In this document: positions 15,538-22,341 of the stretch, piece by piece
How the letters are laid out: each line of letters opens with the position of its first letter
Position numbering within the stretch: position 1 is the first letter of the stretch
NCBI GenBank assembly: GCA_002309835.1
Contig: DBYL01000025.1
Span: 130,238-152,578, forward strand
Length of the DNA stretch: 22,341 nucleotides
Direction: 5' to 3'
Source of the DNA: Bacteroidales bacterium UBA1187
Lineage (GTDB): Bacteria > Bacteroidota > Bacteroidia > Bacteroidales > Paludibacteraceae
The notes under the pieces: model-generated
The model's database searches: none
What the model was told of the DNA's origin: nothing
What the model saw: only the letters and a program-made list of their open reading frames with translations
Position numbers and translations under genes: made by a program

Positions 15538-16200
15538 TCACCAGTTGATTGGCGCAAGGCCGTGATTAATCAGGTATTTATTCGCTGCGCTGAAATGTCC
15601 GCAGCCGTCAAAGCCGCGATAGACAGACAGTGGCGAAGGGTGCGATGTTTGCAGCACAAGATGTTTGGTTCGGTCGATGAACTGACCCTTGCGCTGGGCA
15701 TATGAGCCCCAGAGCATGAAGACGAGGTGCTCGCGTTCCTTATTCAGCGCTGCGATAGCGGCGTCGGTCAGTTCCTCCCACCCTTTGCCCTGATGACTAC
15801 CGGCCTTATGCGCCTCAACAGTCAGTGTAGCGTTTAAGAGCAGCACACCTTGCTCCGCCCAACGACGCAAGTCACCTGTAGCAGGGATAGGTGTACCAAG
15901 GTCACGATGGATCTCTTTGTAGATATTCATCAGCGAGGGAGGTATCTGTACGCCCTCGGGCACAGAGAAGCTCAAGCCCATCGCCTGCCCGTCCTCATGA
16001 TAGGGATCCTGCCCGATGATGACGACTCGTACCTTATCAAACGGGCAGGAGTCGAAGGCGTTAAAAATAAGACCTGCCGGAGGGAAGCACCGACGGGTCT
16101 TATACTGTTGGCGCACATAATCCGTGAGGAGTTCGAAATACGGTTTGTCAAACTCCGTCTGCAATACGCGCTGCCAAGATGAATCTATACGAACTTGCAT
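15538..16200 (-). CDS. ung: Uracil-DNA glycosylase, family 1
   Basis: The protein has 220 residues from the ATG at 16200; a TTG one codon earlier is less likely. It removes uracil from DNA, starting base-excision repair. The catalytic-water motif GQDPYHEDGQA, the uracil-binding LLNATLTVE segment, and HPSPLSVYRGF with the catalytic His are all present. Length and motif spacing are normal for the family. The start overlaps the queA stop by one base (TGATG). polA follows after one base. The pairing is functionally sensible because Pol I fills the repair gap. Confidence 0.97.
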   Translation of the reverse strand: MQVRIDSSWQRVLQTEFDKPYFELLTDYVRQQYKTRRCFPPAGLIFNAFDSCPFDKVRVVIIGQDPYHEDGQAMGLSFSVPEGVQIPPSLMNIYKEIHRDLGTPIPATGDLRRWAEQGVLLLNATLTVEAHKAGSHQGKGWEELTDAAIAALNKEREHLVFMLWGSYAQRKGQFIDRTKHLVLQTSHPSPLSVYRGFDGCGHFSAANKYLINHGLAPINW

Positions 16201-17303
16201 CAATCGACAATTAACATTGCATCTCCGTAATCGCCAAAACGATAGCCTTCTTTCACTGCCTCTTCATATGCATGCATCGTCTCTTCAAAGCCTCCGAAAG
16301 CAGCCACCATAAGCAACTGGCTCGACATCGGCATATATAAATTCACGAAGAAACTATTCGCAACCGAGAATCGGTAAGGCGGATAGATGAACTTATTCGT
16401 CCATCCGTCGTAGGGTTTGAGCAGTCCGCTCGCGCCGGCTACATGCTCCAATGCGCGCATGACCTCCGTGCCGACTGCACAGATACGACGCGCCTCTTCA
16501 TGGGCTTTATTCACCTTATCCGTCATCGTCTGCGGCAGGATGATCTGCTCGGACTCCATCTTATTTTTCGTCAGGTCCTCTACTTCGATATCCTTGAATA
16601 CACCCAGCGACACATGGCTGGTCATGAAGGTAGACTCGATACCGCGGATCTCCATACGCTTAAGCAGCTGCTTGGAGAAATGCAGACCTGCTGCCGGCGC
16701 AGCTACCGCACCGATCTTATTCGCATAGATAGTCTGATAGCGTTCCGTATCCATCTCGTCTATCGGCTGATCATGGAAGACCTCTTCGTAGGCCGCCTGG
16801 GTCTGCGCATCCATCGGACGACGGATATATTTCGGCAGCGGAGAACTTCCTAAGGCATACAGACGCGGTACAAACTCCTCGTTATCATAATCCGTGAGGA
16901 AACGGAACGTACGTCCGCGGCTCGTCGTATTATCAATCACCTCAGCTACGATAGACGGATCGCCATCGAAGGTCAACTTATTACCGATACGGATCTTACG
17001 CGCCGGATCTACGAGCACATCCCAATAACGCGACTTATGATTCAACTCACGCAGCAGGAACACCTCGATAAGCGCATTCGTCTTCTCCTTATGCGCATAC
17101 AGCCGCGCAGGGAACACCTTCGTATCATTGAAGACGAAGAGGTCGTTCTCATCGAAATACTCCACCAGATCGGTCACTTTCTTATGCTCTATCTCGCCCG
17201 TCTTACGATGGAGCACCAGCATGCGCGCTTCATCGCGATAAGACGCAGGGAATTGAGCAATCAGTTCTTCAGGCAGTTTGAATTTAAACTGGCTGAGTTT
17301 CAT
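16200..17303 (-). CDS. queA: S-adenosylmethionine:tRNA ribosyltransferase-isomerase
   Basis: The protein has 367 residues from the ATG at 17303 (MKLSQFKFKLPEELIAQFP, the usual family start). An upstream ATG at 17321 inside truB would add six residues and is less likely. QueA transfers the ribosyl part of SAM to preQ1 in tRNA, giving epoxyqueuosine at wobble position 34. Family signatures are FNDTKVFPARL, GAVAAPAAGLHFS, THVSLGVFK (here SHVSLGVFK), YPPYRFSVANSFF and MPMSSQLLMVAAFGG. It follows truB after one base, giving two tRNA-modifying enzymes in tandem. Confidence 0.97.
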   Translation of the reverse strand: MKLSQFKFKLPEELIAQFPASYRDEARMLVLHRKTGEIEHKKVTDLVEYFDENDLFVFNDTKVFPARLYAHKEKTNALIEVFLLRELNHKSRYWDVLVDPARKIRIGNKLTFDGDPSIVAEVIDNTTSRGRTFRFLTDYDNEEFVPRLYALGSSPLPKYIRRPMDAQTQAAYEEVFHDQPIDEMDTERYQTIYANKIGAVAAPAAGLHFSKQLLKRMEIRGIESTFMTSHVSLGVFKDIEVEDLTKNKMESEQIILPQTMTDKVNKAHEEARRICAVGTEVMRALEHVAGASGLLKPYDGWTNKFIYPPYRFSVANSFFVNLYMPMSSQLLMVAAFGGFEETMHAYEEAVKEGYRFGDYGDAMLIVD

Positions 17304-17304
17304 A

Positions 17305-18012
17305 TCATTGGATTTGTACATAGTCGCTATTGAGTTTCTCTAAAAAATTCTCTATCGTATAGCAGTCTTCTACGCGGGTATTGCCGACGCGGGTGCGGCG
17401 TAGCGCAATCAGGTGTGCGCCGGAGTTCAGCCTCTGACCTATATCGCGCGCCAGGGCCCGGATATACGTGCCTTTGGAGCATACGACGCGGATAGTGAGT
17501 TGCATCTGCTCTTGGTCGAAATTCAGCACCTCTATCTCATCTATCTTCAGCAGCTTCGGCTTGAGTTCCACTTCCTCTCCCTTGCGCGCAAACTCATACG
17601 CACGCTTGCCATTGATCTGGACGGCGGAGAACACCGGCGGCACTTGCCATTGCTCTCCGAGGAAAAGCGGGATCGTTTGGTCTATCAGCTCGCGCGTGAT
17701 ATGCGCTGTCGGATAGGTGGCGTCAACCTCTTTCTCCAGGTCATAACTCGGCGTGGTAGCGCCTAACTGGAGGGTAGCGATATATTCCTTCACGTCATAC
17801 TGCAGCTTGTCAATGAGCTTCGTCTTCTTACCCGTACAGATAATCACTACTCCTGTAGCCAGAGGATCTAAGGTGCCGGTATGGCCGACTTTCAGTTTCT
17901 TGCGTCCTAAGACCCGGCAAAGATTCCACCGGACCTTCGCCACGAGGTCAAAAGACGTCCAGCGAAGCGGCTTATCAAACGCCAGCACTTCTCCCTCTTC
18001 GAAATCCCACAT
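17305..18012 (-). CDS. truB: tRNA pseudouridine-55 synthase
   Basis: The protein has 235 residues. It makes pseudouridine 55 in the T-loop of tRNAs. The catalytic motif KVGHTGTLDPLATG contains the essential Asp. Other TruB marks are DKPLRWTSFDLV at the start, VPPVFSAVQINGKRAYEFAR, and CSKGTYIRALARDIG. The C-terminal PUA-type extension seen in the E. coli protein is short, as expected for Bacteroidota homologues. It sits one base after uppP and one base before queA, both junctions being TGATATG. Confidence 0.97.
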   Translation of the reverse strand: MWDFEEGEVLAFDKPLRWTSFDLVAKVRWNLCRVLGRKKLKVGHTGTLDPLATGVVIICTGKKTKLIDKLQYDVKEYIATLQLGATTPSYDLEKEVDATYPTAHITRELIDQTIPLFLGEQWQVPPVFSAVQINGKRAYEFARKGEEVELKPKLLKIDEIEVLNFDQEQMQLTIRVVCSKGTYIRALARDIGQRLNSGAHLIALRRTRVGNTRVEDCYTIENFLEKLNSDYVQIQ

Positions 18013-18013
18013 A

Positions 18014-18820
18014 TCAGCAGACCGTAGCGATGATAGCTACCGTACCCACGATAGCGCAATACAGAGCGAACCAAACCAGGCGCTGACGACGTACGATCTC
18101 TATCATAAATCGGCAGGCAAAGCAGCCCGTAGCAAAAGCAGCCACGAAGCCGACAATAGCCGGCACAAGGCCCAGATCACTGACTACCTCGCCTTGCAGC
18201 ACATTTAGCAAGTCCAGGAAGGCTTCGCCTAAGATAGGGATGAGCACCATGAGGAAAGAGAACTGAGCTACACTCTCTTTCTTCACACCGCAAAGCAGAC
18301 CCGTAGCGATCGTCGTACCGGAGCGACTCAAGCCCGGCAGCACGGCGCAAGCCTGCGAAAGACCGATGATGATAGCGTCCTTATACCCTACCTCATGTCC
18401 CTCGCTCTGACGACGTTTCTGCAACCACTCGCTTAACGCCAGCAGCGCCGCCGTGATAAGCAAGCATATACCTACAAGCAGCAAGCCGTTACCGAAGAAA
18501 GACTCCACCTGGTCCTTAAAGAACATACCAACGATGAACACCGGTATCATCGACACCAATATCTTCGCTACATAATCTTTCTCTGCATTCCATTGGAGCG
18601 TAGTGAACGTACCGCGGAAGAGCTGCGCTACCTCGCGCCATAAGACGACTAAGGTAGAGAGCACCGTAGCGGCATGCACGATAACGGCAAAGGTGAGGTT
18701 CTCCTCACCCGACGTACCTAAGAGCACATGGCCTATCTCCAGATGACCGGAAGACGATACAGGGAGAAATTCCGTCAGGCCCTGTATGATACCGAGAATC
18801 AACGCTTGCAACCAACTCAT
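18014..18820 (-). CDS. uppP: Undecaprenyl-diphosphatase
   Basis: The protein has 268 residues and is an integral membrane protein. It dephosphorylates undecaprenyl pyrophosphate to recycle the lipid carrier for peptidoglycan and surface glycans. The two active-site regions are clear: GLTEFLPVSSSGHLEI near the N-terminus and VLPGLSRSGTTIATGL in the middle. About seven or eight hydrophobic helices are visible, ending in a C-terminal one. The start overlaps the DUF3098 stop by four bases (ATGA), so translation is probably coupled. Confidence 0.97.
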   Translation of the reverse strand: MSWLQALILGIIQGLTEFLPVSSSGHLEIGHVLLGTSGEENLTFAVIVHAATVLSTLVVLWREVAQLFRGTFTTLQWNAEKDYVAKILVSMIPVFIVGMFFKDQVESFFGNGLLLVGICLLITAALLALSEWLQKRRQSEGHEVGYKDAIIIGLSQACAVLPGLSRSGTTIATGLLCGVKKESVAQFSFLMVLIPILGEAFLDLLNVLQGEVVSDLGLVPAIVGFVAAFATGCFACRFMIEIVRRQRLVWFALYCAIVGTVAIIATVC

Positions 18821-19029
18821 TTCTTAGCACGGAATAAAATGGCAAAAATCATGCTCACAAACCCGAATAAAGCAATCATCGGGCCTACCGTAATACGGCG
18901 AACGGAGAAGATATCCGGATTATATTCCTCTCCCGAAGGCGCACCAACCATCAGGCAAAAGCCCAAGACGATGATGGCAAACGAGACAGCTATCAGAATG
19001 ATGTTCAGTTTGGGTAAGGTCTGTTTCAT
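18817..19029 (-). CDS. Small membrane protein, DUF3098-like
   Basis: The protein has 70 residues from the ATG at 19029; the TTG at 19035 is not needed. Two transmembrane helices (about 9-28 and 48-66) flank a short polar loop with SGEEYNPDIFSVRRITVGP. Small proteins of this layout sit between ftsX and uppP throughout Bacteroidota and are known as DUF3098. The function is unknown; the context suggests cell-envelope or division work. Two bases separate it from ftsX and it overlaps uppP. Confidence 0.85.
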   Translation of the reverse strand: MKQTLPKLNIILIAVSFAIIVLGFCLMVGAPSGEEYNPDIFSVRRITVGPMIALFGFVSMIFAILFRAKK

Positions 19030-19031
19030 AA

Positions 19032-19892
19032 TCAAATCTCGTATAAAGAGTTATTATCCATGCGGATATAGCGTCCCGTAGCGATGAGCGACGCGAACAA
19101 AGTAATCAGCAGTCCGCTAATCAGCACTACTACGGATACGAATGCGATATTGGTTACCGTCAACGGGAAGAGCAATACACCCAGCTTCATATCCACATAA
19201 TAGACAATGCCGCTCAGTACCGCCAAAGCCGCTAATCCAGACAGGAAGCCCATCAGCATATTGCGCAATACGAACGGACGACGCGTCACCCAAGAGGTAG
19301 CGCCCACCAGCGTCATCGTATTGATCAAGAAACGCTTGGAGTAGATCTGCAGACGGATCGTATTGACGATCAGCACCATCGATACCAGCAGCAACGCTAA
19401 GGCTACGCCCAGCAATATGAGCGAGAAATCATGGATATTGCTGCTCATCAAATCCGCCAGATCATGCGGATAGATCACCTCGCTCACATACGGCAAGGCC
19501 TCTAACTGAGAAGCAAAGATAGTCAGACTATCCGGGGAACTATATGCCTCCGAGGGATGAATCTCATAACTGGCAGAAAGCGGGTTATAACCCAAGAATG
19601 TACTGGGGTCCTCGCCCAGCGACTCGATATGCTCCTGCAATGCCTCCTGCTTGGACACATAGCGGAAACCGCAGCAACTTGGACTGGCCTCCAATACCTT
19701 CTCCAGACGAGCGCATTGCGTACTATCCGCATCCTGGGTTAATACCGCAGTGAGCGTGATATTCTCGCGCATGCGCGTAACAAGCGCTCCTGCCGAAAGC
19801 AGGAGCACACATTCCAAGCCTATAAGGCATAACACCAGCGCAACGCTGACGGCGGAAGTCAGATACGAATTCCGAAAACGACGTTTACGCAT
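19032..19892 (-). CDS. ftsX: Cell-division protein FtsX, permease-like
   Basis: The protein has 286 residues. The FtsX fold is seen: a basic cytoplasmic N-terminus (RKRRFRN), TM1 at about 13-36, a large extracytoplasmic domain (about 40-165), and three more helices (about 168-190, 217-238, 255-277). SYEIHPSEAY and LPYVSEVIYP resemble conserved parts of the extracellular domain. FtsX works with the ATPase FtsE to control cell-wall hydrolases at the division site. No ftsE is in the window. The start overlaps the gldN stop by one base (TAATG). Confidence 0.93.
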   Translation of the reverse strand: MRKRRFRNSYLTSAVSVALVLCLIGLECVLLLSAGALVTRMRENITLTAVLTQDADSTQCARLEKVLEASPSCCGFRYVSKQEALQEHIESLGEDPSTFLGYNPLSASYEIHPSEAYSSPDSLTIFASQLEALPYVSEVIYPHDLADLMSSNIHDFSLILLGVALALLLVSMVLIVNTIRLQIYSKRFLINTMTLVGATSWVTRRPFVLRNMLMGFLSGLAALAVLSGIVYYVDMKLGVLLFPLTVTNIAFVSVVVLISGLLITLFASLIATGRYIRMDNNSLYEI

Positions 19893-20839
19893 TAATATTC
19901 CCAGAGGTCTTGTTCGAAGTTAAGCAACTCGGTTGCAATACGCTGCTGCTCTTTCTTCACTTCCTCTTCGGTCTTGGCGTAATCCGGGATCCAACGATTA
20001 TACATGTTACCCTCACCTACGATATAAGACGTGAAGAGACGTTTCTGGAAGAAGTCATCAAACGTCACACGCTTTACCTCGTTGCGATTCGGGATAGCAT
20101 ACTGCATTGCCAGATACGGGCGAAGGGCATCAAACGGAATCCAGAACATGATCGACTCACGCAGCGACTGCATTACATTCGAGCTATCACGCGTAGAGAT
20201 CTTATCCGACTGAAGCGGAGCGATACCCATGATCTTCGTATGCAGACGAGAGGTGTGCTTATCGAAGAATACGACTTCCTGAATCAGATATTTCAACTGA
20301 TTCTTCACCAATTGCTCGAACGGATAGAAGTGGAATGACAACTCATCAGCCACACTATCGTAGTGAATCAACATAGCGTCCGAAGCGGTGATATCGAAGT
20401 GCGTCGGGTCATCCGAATAGTCCGCCAGAGGATCATCCGCCATGAACATCGTAGGGATGATGTTCGGAGCAATAGGATCTTGCTTGAAATCCGGCTTGAT
20501 CGTCTCCATATTCTTCTCATAGATAGGCAGACCATCTACCACGGCATCCGTAATCACTTTGAATAAGTTACGATAGTCCGCATCATCCGACTTCGTCGGG
20601 AAATAGAGCTGATAGTTCTGCTTATAACGCATATCAATGATACGATATACGTAACGCGACCAGATGACATCATCAATACGATGGTCAACCATCACGATGG
20701 TATCATGCGCCTGCGAAAACTCTGCAGTCTGGATACGAGCACTACCTACCTCGTCGAAGAACGAGACAACCTTATGCTGCGCTTGAGCGGTAATAACGCC
20801 CAGCAACATGCATGCGATAATACTAATTTTCTTTATCAT
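19892..20839 (-). CDS. gldN: Type IX secretion system component GldN/PorN
   Basis: The protein has 315 residues. Residues 1-20 are a signal peptide ending in AQA. The body shows the GldN/PorN pattern, with VDHRIDDVIWSRYVYRIIDMRYKQN, a PIYEKNMETIKPDF segment and a region around FWIPFDALRPYLA. In the T9SS, PorN is periplasmic and forms a ring complex with the lipoprotein PorK (GldK) under the outer membrane, and contacts PorM. It follows gldM after 12 nt, the usual K-L-M-N order. gldL and gldK are expected beyond the right edge. Confidence 0.93.
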   Translation of the reverse strand: MIKKISIIACMLLGVITAQAQHKVVSFFDEVGSARIQTAEFSQAHDTIVMVDHRIDDVIWSRYVYRIIDMRYKQNYQLYFPTKSDDADYRNLFKVITDAVVDGLPIYEKNMETIKPDFKQDPIAPNIIPTMFMADDPLADYSDDPTHFDITASDAMLIHYDSVADELSFHFYPFEQLVKNQLKYLIQEVVFFDKHTSRLHTKIMGIAPLQSDKISTRDSSNVMQSLRESIMFWIPFDALRPYLAMQYAIPNRNEVKRVTFDDFFQKRLFTSYIVGEGNMYNRWIPDYAKTEEEVKKEQQRIATELLNFEQDLWEY

Positions 20840-20851
20840 ATTCGTTTGGTA

Positions 20852-22341
20852 TTAATTCAGTGATAGAGGAATAGGTGACAGACGGGTCTCCTTACCATCC
20901 GGGCCTTGCGCACGGATATCGGTGATAACCACGATAGCACCCATCTTCAGTTTCTCCAGACGACTGCGTTGATCGGCGGTAAACTTATTACCACGCGCCT
21001 CCGTCAGCACACCGTTGATATTCACCTTGAAACTCGTAATGCGATAAGGCAAATCCAACAGACCGTCAGGACCGTAAGAAGCGATCACCGTAGCTGCGCC
21101 ATTGAGCAGCGCACCACGGGAGATATTACCATCGGAGTACTCCTTCTCACCCGAGCGGAAGTAAGCACCCGGCTTCGGCAATGCCTTCACACGATATTCC
21201 TTGCTACCCATCGGCTGCATACGACCATCCAACTCAGCGCTTACGGAGATGGATACGCTCTTCGCGCCATCACCCGGCTTGATGATCCATAGACCACCCT
21301 GCTGATGAACCGCTGCACCGGCAACGGATACTTTCACCTTATCATTCGATACACCCGGTACGGAGATCGAGAACTTGTTATCGTATCCACGATACATGAT
21401 ATTCAAGTCCGTATTCGAAATCGTCACAGCCGGCTCTCCTACGCTATACTCGCTCGAGAACGGCAGATTCTCCATCTCGCCCGTAGCAGGGTTCTGATAA
21501 GCGATCCAACCGGAGTATTTCTTCAAACCGATACCCGACGCAGCTACTTCGTAGATACCTTGGTCATTGATACGATGGCCATCGACATAATACTCAGGAG
21601 TCTGCGTTGAGTCAATAGCAGCCAAGATAATCTGCGCCGAATATTTACCACCGCGGATCACGTAGTTCGAATTCGGTATCACGTACGCGTTCAATTTATT
21701 CACGCGCAGGTCACCCGCGTCCGTCTGATCCATCAAGTACTGAATCACCTGTCCCTCCGTAGAACGAACATCGTTCTGCATCTTCGTCAAGATAGTGATC
21801 GACGCGCCAACCGGCATTCCTTCAAAGATCGCTACTTCCCAGTCGCACGAATCTTTCTCATGCGAGTTATAACCGCGCTCGGTAGCAAGATTCTGCTGGA
21901 TAGAGGTACGTAACTCGAAGTTGTTCTCCACGAGCGCTCCTGCGTAGTCACGATAATAAGCCACCACCTCTTTGAGACGAAGACCATTACCCTGAACGAT
22001 AGCGTATTGAGCCGTTACATCCAAGTTAGAGTTACCCTCGATATGCAGAGTCGGATCTTCTCCGGCAGCACGACGCTCCTCTACAGCACTCTTTCCATCC
22101 GCCAAGATAGCGATATTCTCCTTGAAATTCTGAATGAAGTTATAGAGCGAATCAGCACGTAACTGCACCTCTTTTGCTTTAGCAAACCACTCCTGCGTCT
22201 TCTCTGGATTCTCTTTATTTGCTTTCTCGAAATCGCGATAGAGTTTCTCGTTACGCAAATCGGAGGCTTCGATAGAAGAATGCAGACTCTTGTCTACCAG
22301 CGTAAAACCATTTAAGATATCCGTACTTACGTTCAACGCCA
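20852..22341 (-). CDS. gldM: Type IX secretion system motor protein GldM/PorM (5' end cut by window)
   Basis: About 495 C-terminal residues are present. The frame runs to the window edge, where the visible ALNVSTDILNGF is the conserved segment just after the single N-terminal membrane helix. Roughly 25 residues including that helix are missing. The rest is the long periplasmic part: a helical first domain (about the first 200 residues, with YRDYAGALVE) followed by beta-rich domains ending at RLSPIPLSLN. GldM and GldL form the inner-membrane motor that uses proton-motive force to power the T9SS and, in gliding species, motility. The apparent start near 22336 is a TTG inside the gene and not real. 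Confidence 0.93.
   Translation of the reverse strand, partial: ALNVSTDILNGFTLVDKSLHSSIEASDLRNEKLYRDFEKANKENPEKTQEWFAKAKEVQLRADSLYNFIQNFKENIAILADGKSAVEERRAAGEDPTLHIEGNSNLDVTAQYAIVQGNGLRLKEVVAYYRDYAGALVENNFELRTSIQQNLATERGYNSHEKDSCDWEVAIFEGMPVGASITILTKMQNDVRSTEGQVIQYLMDQTDAGDLRVNKLNAYVIPNSNYVIRGGKYSAQIILAAIDSTQTPEYYVDGHRINDQGIYEVAASGIGLKKYSGWIAYQNPATGEMENLPFSSEYSVGEPAVTISNTDLNIMYRGYDNKFSISVPGVSNDKVKVSVAGAAVHQQGGLWIIKPGDGAKSVSISVSAELDGRMQPMGSKEYRVKALPKPGAYFRSGEKEYSDGNISRGALLNGAATVIASYGPDGLLDLPYRITSFKVNINGVLTEARGNKFTADQRSRLEKLKMGAIVVITDIRAQGPDGKETRLSPIPLSLN

Noticed and set aside
14589..15548. 319-residue open frame on the plus strand opposite polA
   Set aside because: The minus strand encodes unmistakable 5' nuclease motifs. 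The plus-strand translation has no recognisable feature.
22334..22336. Possible start of gldM at a TTG codon
   Set aside because: The frame stays open to the window edge (ALNVSTD...), and GldM proteins have a membrane helix just before this point, so the real start is outside.

Overview
The window comes from a Bacteroidota genome, most likely order Bacteroidales. The evidence is the type IX secretion (T9SS) genes gldM/porM and gldN/porN, Bacteroidota-type promoters (TTG or TTTG, 20 nt, then TAnnTTTG) in front of the identifiable transcription units, mostly absent Shine-Dalgarno sequences, and a small DUF3098 gene in the ftsX-DUF3098-uppP-truB-queA order. The family cannot be fixed from the sequence alone.

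Left part (1-12139, plus strand apart from the left tRNA). The first 25 bases are the 5' end of a tRNA gene, probably Arg, running off the window on the minus strand. It has a GC-rich leader and a strong promoter. Next is an intergenic region with an 11-bp tandem repeat and a promoter. A membrane-embedded AraC-type regulator follows (387-1574), with a terminator that overlaps the promoter of a 3339-residue predicted surface protein (1683-11702). That protein has a signal peptide, a duplicated internal module, a jelly-roll-like module and a C-terminal tail resembling a T9SS sorting signal. Its stop codon overlaps the start of a 146-residue secreted protein with a C-terminal hydrophobic anchor. 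These three genes look like a regulator / giant surface protein / small anchored partner cassette with no assigned function. It is the best candidate in the window for an undescribed system.

Right part (12140-22341, minus strand). A tRNA-Asp gene with its own promoter and terminator is followed, reading rightwards and so against transcription, by a compact run of ten genes. In transcription order they are gldM (cut by the window edge), gldN, ftsX, a DUF3098 gene, uppP, truB, queA, ung, polA and an SGNH-hydrolase (DUF4886-like) gene. Gaps are at most 12 nt and many stops and starts overlap, so this is probably one long operon. It joins secretion motor parts, divisome and undecaprenyl-phosphate recycling proteins, tRNA modification enzymes and DNA repair enzymes. 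Two things stand out: polA appears to have lost most of its 3'-5' exonuclease domain, and two genes (polA and the SGNH hydrolase) carry short repeat elements inside their reading frames.

How it may fit together: GldM and GldN are components of the machine that would export and anchor the giant protein, so cargo and part of its secretion machinery lie within about 10 kb. That link is inference.
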